Part shown: piece by piece, positions 1 through 7,400 of the stretch
How positions within the stretch are numbered: the stretch's first letter is position 1
Layout: each line of letters opens with the position of its first letter
Assembly: GCA_036339375.1 (NCBI GenBank)
Contig: JAYZBC010000081.1
Location: forward strand, 1 to 16,632
DNA length: 16,632 bases
Direction: 5' to 3'
DNA from: JAYZBC01 sp036339375
Lineage (GTDB): Bacteria; Pseudomonadota; Alphaproteobacteria; MPNO01; UBA2964
Notes under the pieces: model-generated
Seen by the model: only the letters and a program-made list of their open reading frames with translations
Databases searched by the model: none
Told to the model about the DNA's origin: nothing
Made by a program: the position numbers and the translations under genes

Positions 1-141
1 GGCAACAACCCCAGCGCCAACTGTGCGTCCCCCCTCGCGAATTGCAAAACGAAGACCGTCATCCATCGCTATCGGTTGAATGAGGGTGACGTCCATCGTA
101 ACGTTATCCCCCGGCATAATCATTTCTGTACCTTCTGGCAA
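1..141. repeat. Left copy of a 141-bp exact terminal direct repeat (inside tuf)
   Basis: These bases are identical, base for base and in the same orientation, to the last 141 bases of the window. They encode residues 346-392 of EF-Tu. The copy ends where the window ends, so the true repeat may be longer; the whole tuf gene could be duplicated. The length is that of a common assembler k-mer, which suggests a graph overlap and not a biological terminal repeat. Confidence 0.97.
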
Positions 142-1176
142 CACCACGGAACCTGTAACATCTGTTGTCCTAAAATAAAATTGTGGGCGATAGTTCGAGA
201 AAAATGGTGTATGGCGGCCACCCTCCTCCTTCGTCAGAATATACGCCTCCGCCGTAAATTGCGTGTGTGGTGTTATTGAACCAGGTTTTGCTAAAACTTG
301 ACCGCGTTCAACTTCATCACGACCAACACCACGCAACAAACAACCAACATTGTCCCCCGCTTCACCAGAATCCAGAAGTTTTCGAAACATCTCAACACCA
401 GTTGCTGTTGTTTCCTGAGTCTCCTTAAGACCAACAATTTCAACTTTATCACTCACATTCACAATGCCGCGTTCTATTCGACCGGTGACAACCGTTCCAC
501 GGCCCGAAATAGAGAACACATCCTCAATCGGCATAAGAAAGGGAAGATCTTTAGGACGGTCAGGTTGAGGAATGTAATCATCAACAGCTGCCATTAACTC
601 TAGGACCGTATCCTTACCCGTCGCCGCATCACCATCTTCTAAGGCTCCAAGTGCCGTACCCGAAACAATAGGTATATCATCACCTGGAAATTCGTAGGAA
701 CTTAAAAGCTCACGGATCTCTAATTCAACAAGCTCTAAAAGTTCTGGATCATCAACCTGGTCAACCTTATTCATGTAAACAACAATCGCTGGGACACCTA
801 CCTGGCGAGCAAGAAGAATATGTTCCCGAGTCTGAGGCATCGGGCCATCCGCTGCAGAAACAACCAAAATAGCACCATCCATCTGAGCCGCACCCGTAAT
901 CATATTTTTCACATAATCAGCATGGCCAGGGCAATCTACGTGCGCGTAATGGCGGTTTTCCGTTTCATACTCAACATGGGCGGTCGCAATCGTAATCCCC
1001 CGCTCCTTCTCCTCTGGTGCCTTGTCAATCTGATCATATGCGGTGAATTCAGCGCCCCCGCTTTCTGCAAGAATCTTCGTAATCGCAGCCGTCAATGTCG
1101 TCTTACCATGATCAACATGACCAATAGTCCCGATATTACAGTGGGGCTTCGTACGCTCAAATTTCTCCTTAGCCAT
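1..1176 (-). CDS. tuf: Elongation factor Tu, tufA position, 3' end cut off by the left edge
   Basis: EF-Tu is the GTPase that carries aminoacyl-tRNA to the ribosomal A site. The 392 visible codons start with ATG (MAKEKFERTK) 8 nt after a GGAG site. The GTPase motifs are all present: GHVDHGKT at residues 19-26, RGITI with switch I Thr62, DCPGH at 81-85 and NKVD at 136-139. Domains II and III follow, with the conserved FRKLLDSGEAGDNVG and PGDNV stretches. The frame is open to base 1; joined to the matching right-hand end it gains A-I-K-E and a stop, making 396 aa, the usual size in Alphaproteobacteria. It lies 16 nt after fusA, the usual tufA position, so it is probably cotranscribed with the str genes. 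The protein is certain. What truly follows it in the genome is not shown; the S10 operon (rpsJ) would be expected. Confidence 0.98.
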   Translation of the reverse strand, partial: MAKEKFERTKPHCNIGTIGHVDHGKTTLTAAITKILAESGGAEFTAYDQIDKAPEEKERGITIATAHVEYETENRHYAHVDCPGHADYVKNMITGAAQMDGAILVVSAADGPMPQTREHILLARQVGVPAIVVYMNKVDQVDDPELLELVELEIRELLSSYEFPGDDIPIVSGTALGALEDGDAATGKDTVLELMAAVDDYIPQPDRPKDLPFLMPIEDVFSISGRGTVVTGRIERGIVNVSDKVEIVGLKETQETTATGVEMFRKLLDSGEAGDNVGCLLRGVGRDEVERGQVLAKPGSITPHTQFTAEAYILTKEEGGRHTPFFSNYRPQFYFRTTDVTGSVVLPEGTEMIMPGDNVTMDVTLIQPIAMDDGLRFAIREGGRTVGAGVVA

Positions 1177-1192
1177 CTTTATGCTCCATTAA

Positions 1193-3268
1193 TTAGGCCA
1201 ATTTGGCTTTAACTTCTTCAGCGACTGCTTGGGGAACTTTTTCATAATGATCGAAAAACATGGTAAACTGTGCACGGCCTTGGCTCATTGATCTCAAATT
1301 ATTTACATAACCAAACATATTAGCTAAGGGAACCATAGCATTCAGTACATGGGCTTTAGCACGTTGATCCATACCTGTCACGTTTCCGCGACGACTGTTC
1401 AAGTCCCCTATTATATCTCCAAGATACTCTTCTGGCGTAACAACCTCTACCCGCATTAACGGTTCTAACAAACGAGGTGACGCTTTTGCTATTCCCTCTC
1501 GAAAAGCAGCCCGCGTCGCTATTTCGAAAGCCATTACAGAAGAGTCTACATCATGGGACGCTCCATCTATAAGAATCGCTTTCATATCTATTATAGGAAA
1601 CCCGACGAGTATCCCGTTTTCCGCAGCACTCATTATTCCTTTTTCTACACCTGCTATAAAATCTTTAGGGACCGAGCCTCCAACCACTTTGCTTTCGAAC
1701 CTAACTCCACTGCCTGATTTTAAAGGTTCAAAATTAAACTTTACACGAGCGAATTGTCCTGCTCCTCCGGTTTGTTTCTTATGAGTATAATCAACAACAG
1801 AAGGTTTTGAGATTGTCTCACGATAAGCCACTTGGGGCGCACCAACATTCGCACCCACTTTAAATTCTCTCTTCATACGATCCACAAGGATGTCTAAATG
1901 TAGCTCTCCCATGCCCTTAATCACAGTTTGACCGCTTTCAATATCACTTGAAATTTGAAAAGAAGGATCTTCTTCAGCCAACCTTTTCAACGCAATTCCC
2001 ATTCTTTCTTGATCAACTTTTGTCTTAGGCTCAACAGCCACTTCTATAACAGGATCAGGAAACTCCATACTTTCTAAAATTACCGGGTCGCTTACATCGC
2101 AAAGCGTATCTCCTGTAGTAGTATCTTTAAGGCCGGCCAACGCTACAATATCTCCTGCATAAGCTTCCTTTACATCCTCACGCGAATTGGAGTGCATCAA
2201 AAGAATGCGCCCTATTCGTTCACGGTTATTTTTAACGGTATTTAAAAGAGACATACCGCTTTTCAAAACTCCGGAATATATTCGAACAAACGTTAGTGAT
2301 CCTACAAAAGGATCATTCATAACTTTAAATGCCAATGATGCGAAGGTATTTTCATCTGAAGTGGTAACGTTGATTGTATCCTCAGTACCCATTTTCATTC
2401 CATGCATCGAAGGAACATCACGAGGTGAAGGTAGATAATTTATCACCGCATCTAATAGGGGTTGCACACCTTTGTTTTTAAAGGCACTTCCACACAAAAC
2501 CGGTACAAATGCACCCGATAGCGTTCCTTTCCTAATACAAGACCGAAGTGTCTCATCATCTGGTACTTGACCATCAAGATAAGCCTCCATTGCACTATCA
2601 TCGTGCTCCACTATTGTTTCAATGAGTTTTTCCCGATAGCCATTTGCCTTGTCTATAAAATCGATAGGCACATCAACAATATCAAACTCTGCACCTAAAC
2701 TTTCATCTTTCCAAATCTTCGCTTTCATTTCTATTAAGTCGATTACACCCTTAAAATTTGCCTCCACCCCTATTGGCAATTGAATTAGTAAGGGATTTGC
2801 ACCCAATCTTTTGGAAATCATTTCGCAAGTATTTTGTAAATCGGCCCCAACACGGTCCATTTTGTTTACAAAACAAATGCGAGGAACATCGTATTTGTCT
2901 GCTTGTCGCCAAACGGTTTCTGACTGAGGTTCTACCCCGGAAACCGCATCGAAAACTGCAACGGCACCATCCAAAACTCTAAGGGAACGCTCAACCTCAA
3001 TAGTAAAGTCGACGTGACCAGGGGTATCAATAATGTTTACTCGATGCTCTTTCCAAAAACATGTAGTAGCAGCAGAGGTAATTGTTATGCCTCGTTCTTG
3101 TTCTTGCTCCATCCAGTCCATGGTTGCGGTGCCTTCATGCACCTCTCCAATTTTATAAGCTCGACCGGTATAATAAAGAATTCGCTCGGTGGTAGTGGTT
3201 TTCCCAGCGTCAATATGCGCCATTATACCTATGTTTCGATACATATCGATTGAAGTTTCGCGGGACAT
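1193..3268 (-). CDS. fusA: Elongation factor G
   Basis: EF-G is the GTPase that drives tRNA-mRNA translocation and, with the recycling factor RRF, splits the ribosome after termination. The 691-aa protein has the expected five-domain layout. The P-loop AHIDAGKT is at residues 17-24, switch I RGITITSAA at about 59-67, DTPGH at 81-85 and NKMD at 135-138. Beta-barrel domain II (FASLAFKVMNDPFVGSLTFVR) follows, then domain III with GMGELHLDILVDR, domain IV with YRETI and KQTGGAGQFARV, and domain V ending in the SMSQGRAQFTM motif. The length is close to the usual 690-705 aa. The ATG start has an AGGA site about 8 nt upstream. It sits 30 nt after rpsG and 16 nt before tuf, so the four str genes probably form one transcript. 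The canonical features argue for a housekeeping EF-G, not a TetM-like protection protein or the mitochondrial-type EF-G2. Confidence 0.99.
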   Translation of the reverse strand: MSRETSIDMYRNIGIMAHIDAGKTTTTERILYYTGRAYKIGEVHEGTATMDWMEQEQERGITITSAATTCFWKEHRVNIIDTPGHVDFTIEVERSLRVLDGAVAVFDAVSGVEPQSETVWRQADKYDVPRICFVNKMDRVGADLQNTCEMISKRLGANPLLIQLPIGVEANFKGVIDLIEMKAKIWKDESLGAEFDIVDVPIDFIDKANGYREKLIETIVEHDDSAMEAYLDGQVPDDETLRSCIRKGTLSGAFVPVLCGSAFKNKGVQPLLDAVINYLPSPRDVPSMHGMKMGTEDTINVTTSDENTFASLAFKVMNDPFVGSLTFVRIYSGVLKSGMSLLNTVKNNRERIGRILLMHSNSREDVKEAYAGDIVALAGLKDTTTGDTLCDVSDPVILESMEFPDPVIEVAVEPKTKVDQERMGIALKRLAEEDPSFQISSDIESGQTVIKGMGELHLDILVDRMKREFKVGANVGAPQVAYRETISKPSVVDYTHKKQTGGAGQFARVKFNFEPLKSGSGVRFESKVVGGSVPKDFIAGVEKGIMSAAENGILVGFPIIDMKAILIDGASHDVDSSVMAFEIATRAAFREGIAKASPRLLEPLMRVEVVTPEEYLGDIIGDLNSRRGNVTGMDQRAKAHVLNAMVPLANMFGYVNNLRSMSQGRAQFTMFFDHYEKVPQAVAEEVKAKLA

Positions 3269-3298
3269 CTTATTTTCCTGTACTCTAACTACTTTCGA

Positions 3299-3769
3299 TT
3301 ACCAGCGATAATGCGAAAAAGCTTTATTGGCTTCAGCCATGCGGTGTGTATCTTCACGCTTTTTGACTGCGTTTCCGCGATTATTTATAGCGTCAAGCAA
3401 TTCGTGTGACAGTCGCTCTGTCATAGTATTTTCAGATCTCGATCGTGCTGTTTCAATCAACCAACGAATAGCGAGAGCTTGTTGGCGATCGGATCGAACT
3501 TCAACAGGTACTTGATAGGTGGCTCCTCCTACCCGCCGTGACCGAACTTCAATTCCAGGTTTAACATTATTAAGAGCCTCGTGAAAGGATTTGACAGGGT
3601 CCCCGCCAGCCTTACTTCCAATTTCATCCAGGGCTAAATAAACTATTTTCTCTGCAGTAGATCTTTTACCTTGTAACATTAGACAATTAATGAATTTTGC
3701 TATTACAAGATCACCAAATTTAGCATCTGGCAGAACTTTTCTTTTTTCGGCGGCGCGACGACGTGACAT
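3299..3769 (-). CDS. rpsG: 30S ribosomal protein S7
   Basis: S7 is a primary 16S rRNA binding protein that nucleates assembly of the 30S head and lies near the E site. The 156 aa begin MSRRRAAEKR and contain the family core (FINCLMLQGKRSTAEKIVY, the YQVPVEVRSDRQQALAIRWL stretch and a C-terminal FSHYRW). The length matches the common bacterial form. The ATG start is preceded by TAAGG, in which the TAA is the stop codon of rpsL. The gap to rpsL is only 10 nt, so translation is probably coupled. In E. coli, S7 represses its operon through a structured spacer of roughly 100 nt between rpsL and rpsG; no room for such an operator exists here. Confidence 0.99.
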   Translation of the reverse strand: MSRRRAAEKRKVLPDAKFGDLVIAKFINCLMLQGKRSTAEKIVYLALDEIGSKAGGDPVKSFHEALNNVKPGIEVRSRRVGGATYQVPVEVRSDRQQALAIRWLIETARSRSENTMTERLSHELLDAINNRGNAVKKREDTHRMAEANKAFSHYRW

Positions 3770-3779
3770 GTTTTAAACC

Positions 3780-4151
3780 TTACTTTGGCCGCTTAGCGCC
3801 ATATTTGGAACGTCGCTGCCTTCGATCAGTCACTCCTTGAGTATCCAAAACTCCTCGGACAATGTGGTAACGAACGCCTGGGAGGTCTTTAACACGACCA
3901 CCTCTAATTATAACAACCGAATGCTCCTGCAAATTATGTCCCTCTCCAGGCACGTAACTTGTCACTTCAAAACCATTTGTCAGTCTAACCCGAGCTACTT
4001 TTCTAAGAGCAGAATTTGGCTTCTTCGGTGTGGTTGTGTATACCCTTGTACAAACGCCCCTCTTTTGGGGACATCCCTCCATAGCTGGCACCTTATTCCT
4101 TACAAATGGTCGCTTGCGCGGTTTGCGGATTAATTGGTTGACCGTTGGCAC
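3780..4151 (-). CDS. rpsL: 30S ribosomal protein S12, GTG start
   Basis: S12 lies at the decoding centre of the 30S subunit and takes part in codon-anticodon proofreading. The 123-aa protein begins PTVNQLIRKPRKR after the initiator and carries the family signatures TTTPKKPNSALRKVARVRLTNG and VIIRGGRVKDLPGVRYHIVRG. I chose the GTG at 4149-4151: the family begins with Met-Pro-Thr, and an AAGGA site (4161-4165) lies 9 nt upstream. A TTG three codons further upstream would directly abut that site and is unlikely. Lys43 and Lys88, where substitutions give streptomycin resistance in E. coli, are wild type, as is Asp89, the methylthiolation site of RimO. It is the first gene after the promoter and leader in the preceding spacer. 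Confidence 0.97.
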   Translation of the reverse strand: MPTVNQLIRKPRKRPFVRNKVPAMEGCPQKRGVCTRVYTTTPKKPNSALRKVARVRLTNGFEVTSYVPGEGHNLQEHSVVIIRGGRVKDLPGVRYHIVRGVLDTQGVTDRRQRRSKYGAKRPK

Positions 4152-4160
4152 GAAGTACAA

Positions 4161-4165
4161 TCCTT
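4161..4165 (-). promoter_or_regulatory. Ribosome binding site of rpsL, deciding the GTG start
   Basis: AAGGA on the minus strand, with 9 nt to the GTG codon at 4151. It leaves no spacing to the alternative TTG at 4158-4160, so it supports the shorter, family-consistent S12 start. Confidence 0.75.
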
Positions 4166-4211
4166 ATTTTTGAGGGAAACTAAATAATTTTAGACCCACT
4201 TTAATTCATAT

Positions 4212-4261
4212 GGCCGAGAGTACACCTGCAAAGGATGGGATTACATTTCCCCCTCTAGGCC
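4212..4261 (-). promoter_or_regulatory. Candidate three-way-junction leader RNA upstream of rpsL
   Basis: The closing stem pairs GGCC-U-AGAG with CUCU-C-GGCC, eight pairs with one mismatch, at the two ends of this 50-nt segment. Inside are two short hairpins, GGG...CCC and CCU-UUGC-AGG, giving a compact three-way junction. It starts about 100 nt after the predicted transcription start and ends about 60 nt before the GTG of rpsL. The layout resembles a ribosomal-protein autoregulatory leader, so S12 or S7 is a plausible ligand. I cannot match it to a family by eye. The pairing is seen; the function is inferred. Confidence 0.42.
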
Positions 4262-4316
4262 TAAATACGATTCGAACTCAGCAATAAACTATAAATAATT
4301 AAGTTTCAAAAACTAC

Positions 4317-4354
4317 GGAAACGCGTTTAGGTTGTTTCCCTACCACCAGTTTCC
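4317..4354 (-). promoter_or_regulatory. Hairpin in the rpsL leader with alternative pairing
   Basis: On the minus strand GGAAAC (4349-4354) can pair with GTTTCC (4317-4322), enclosing an inner TAGG/CCTA stem. A second GGAAAC (4334-4339) in the loop can pair with the same GTTTCC, so the two foldings exclude each other. It lies just after the predicted transcription start. The complementarity is seen; a regulatory role is inferred. Confidence 0.4.
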
Positions 4355-4366
4355 AAAGAGGCGCGC

Positions 4367-4395
4367 AATATAGTTGTGCTGCATAGCATCGTCAA
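4367..4395 (-). promoter_or_regulatory. Sigma70-type promoter for rpsL-rpsG-fusA-tuf
   Basis: On the minus strand, TTGACG (4390-4395) is followed by exactly 17 nt and then TATATT (4367-4372). Each hexamer matches the consensus at five of six positions. The next bases are GCGCGCC (4360-4366), a GC-rich discriminator like those of promoters repressed in the stringent response (ppGpp/DksA, established in E. coli). A start near 4359-4361 would leave a leader of about 208 nt. This would give the translation genes a transcript independent of rpoBC. The motif and spacing are seen; promoter activity and ppGpp control are inferred. Confidence 0.68.
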
Positions 4396-4490
4396 CCAAG
4401 AAAAAAGCAAACATTACCGATTTTATAGTTTTTTTTGTTCTAAATTAAAAATTTTAATTAATTATAAAGTTTAACCAACAAATATTAATC

Positions 4491-7400
4491 TTATGCTGCA
4501 CTCGATTGTTCTTCCTTGTCTTTGATTTTATCTATTTGAGTAATCTCGGTTTTTGTTGTTTTTTTCTTGGCTATGCTTTCAATTGCCTCTTGATCTCGAT
4601 CTAGGGCAATTTGTTGCACTTCATTCATATAAGACCCAGTCCCCGCCGGTATCAACCGTCCAACAATTACGTTTTCTTTTAAACCAACAAGGTTATCTTC
4701 TTTACCAGAAACTGCGGCTTCTGTAAGCACGCGAGTAGTTTCCTGAAAAGAAGCTGCAGAAATAAAGGACTTAGTCTGGAGCGAAGCCTTTGTGATCCCA
4801 TGTAGAACCGGTACCGTAGTTGCTAGTTTTTGTCTTTGTTTTTTCAATTTGGCATTTTCTGCTTCTAATTCTTCCCTATCAATTTGCTCACCAACTAAAA
4901 AGGTTGAATCTCCGGGTTCTATAATTTCTACTTTCTGCAACATCTGCCGAACAATTATTTCAATATGCTTGTCATTTATTTTAACGCCCTGCAATCTATA
5001 GACATCTTGGATTTCATCTATCAGGTAATTTGCAAGCGCTTCAACACCTAGAACCCGCAAAATATCGTGGGGGACTGGGTTTCCATCCATGAGAAAATCA
5101 CCCTTTTGAACAACATCACCTTCCTGAACACTGATATGCTTTCCTTTTGGAATTAGGTGTTCAACAGGATCTCCATCTTCTTCAACAGGGTTAACGATTA
5201 TTCGCCGTTTCGCTTTATAATCTTTTCCAAATTCCACACGACCATTTATTTCGCTGATAATCGAAAAGTCTTTCGGTTTTCTTGCCTCGAACAACTCAGC
5301 GACGCGCGGTAATCCACCCGTGATGTCACGTGTTTTACTCGTTTCACGAGGTATTCGAGCTAAAACATCACCAGTATGAATTTTTGCCCCTGATTCAACA
5401 GACAAGATTGCATCAATAGACAAGTAGTAGTTAGCTTCTGCACCATTAGCCAACTTAATCACGTTTCCATCTTTGTCACGTATAGTCATCCGAGGACGCA
5501 GGTCAGATCCCTTGGGTTGCTGTTTCCAATCTACTACTTTTTTATAGGAAATACCTGTGGCTTCATCCATAATTTCACGCATTGAAACGCCATCTAATAA
5601 ATCCACATAATTGGCTATACCTTCCTTTTCTGAAATGATAGGAAGCGTATAAGGATCCCATTCAGCCAATCGGTCCCCAGGGTTCACACTATCCCCGTCA
5701 TCTTTTAATAAACGTGCGCCATAAGGGACCCGGTAACTCGCCCGTTCACGATTATTTTCATCGATTATCGCTATTTCTGTATTACGTGCCATTACAATTA
5801 GCACCTTATCTGTATTCAACACGAGATTACGATTTCGCAAGACAATGCTTCCATTGAAATCTGCATCGATACTGGATTGCTCCGCTCCCCGTTGAGCAGC
5901 TCCCCCAATGTGAAAGGTTCTCATTGTGAGTTGTGTGCCTGGCTCACCTATAGATTGAGCTGCTATAATTCCAACTGCCTCTCCTGTATTAACTAGTGTC
6001 CCACGGGCGAGATCCCTTCCATAGCAAAGTGCACACACCCCCCCGTTACTCTCACAGGTCAGACCAGAACGTATATGAACGGATTCAACACCAACTTTTT
6101 CAATGTTGTCTAACTTCTCTTCTTCAACCATTTGGCCAGCTTTTAAAATAACTTTGCCTCCAATTGGGTCAATAATATTTGATGCTATGACACGGCCAAG
6201 GATACGTTCACAAAGCGAGTCTATGACTTCTCCCCCCTCAATTACAGCTCTAACCGTGAGGCCATTTTTTGTTTTGCAATCATGTTCTACAATTGTGCAA
6301 TCCTGTGCCACGTCTACCAAGCGGCGCGTTAGATAACCAGAATTAGCAGTTTTCAAGGCTGTGTCCGCCAAACCCTTGCGTGCGCCATGGGAAGAATTAA
6401 AATATTCAAGTACAGTTAAGCCTTCTTTGAAATTTGCGATTATAGGTGTTTCAATAATTTCCCCAGACGGCTTGGCCATTAGCCCTCTCATCCCGGCAAG
6501 TTGTTTCATCTGCGCCGCCGAACCACGGGCTCCCGAATCTGCCATCATGAAAACCGAATTTTCTAATTCGCCAGACCTTGGATTAGCAATTTCCTTCATC
6601 ATTTCATCAGCAACTTCATCGGTACACTGAGACCAGACATCAACAACTTTATTATATTTTTCACCCTGTGTGATTAATCCATCCTGATATTGCTGTTCGT
6701 ATTCTTTAACTTTATCCTGTGCATCACCCACAAATTTTTCTTTAGCAACAGGTACAATGAGGTCATCCTTGCCAAACGAGATTCCACTTTTACATGCACT
6801 ATAAAAACCCAGGCTCATGATGTGATCAGCAAATAAAACTGTCTCTTTTTGACCGCAATGGCGGTAAACAGCATCAATAGCATTGGTAATTTCTCTTTTG
6901 GTAAGAAGCCTATTGACTAACTCCAATTTAATATTTGGGTTTTTTGGAAGCAATTTCATGACACGCATTCGTCCTGGGGTTGTTTCTGACCTCAGAACTA
7001 CAGGCTTGCCATCTTCATTAACCGTATCAATCCGTGCAAAAATTTTACTATGAACTGTAACAATCCCTATATCTAATGCTTGTTCAATTTCACCAATATC
7101 AGCGAACGCCATACCTTCGCCAGGTTCTCCCTCACGTGCTAAAGTTAAATAATATAAACCTAGTACTATATCTTGAGATGGAACAATTATTGGCTTCCCA
7201 TTGGCAGGACTCAAAATATTATTTGTAGACATCATAAGTACACGCGCCTCAAGCTGTGCGTCTAGCGATAAAGGCACATGGACTGCCATTTGGTCACCAT
7301 CGAAATCGGCGTTAAAAGCAGTACAAACCAGGGGATGCAACTGGATTGCTTTACCTTCAACTAGAACCGGTTCGAAGGCTTGTATGCCTAAACGATGTAA

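Larger units (their letters stand above)
4152..4490 (-). other. Non-coding spacer between rpoC and rpsL (339 nt)
   Basis: No credible coding sequence is visible on either strand. Immediately after the rpoC stop the sequence is very AT-rich, with a weak A/T-only palindrome near 4443-4459. I see no GC-rich stem followed by a U-run, so there is no convincing intrinsic terminator for the rpo genes and readthrough into rpsL is likely. A promoter (4367-4395) follows, then about 210 nt of probable leader with two structured elements (4317-4354 and 4212-4261), and last the rpsL ribosome binding site. Confidence 0.85.

Noticed and set aside
4443..4459. A/T-only palindrome after the rpoC stop as an intrinsic terminator
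   Set aside because: The stem has no G-C pairs and is not followed by a U-run in the transcript direction, so it would be too weak.
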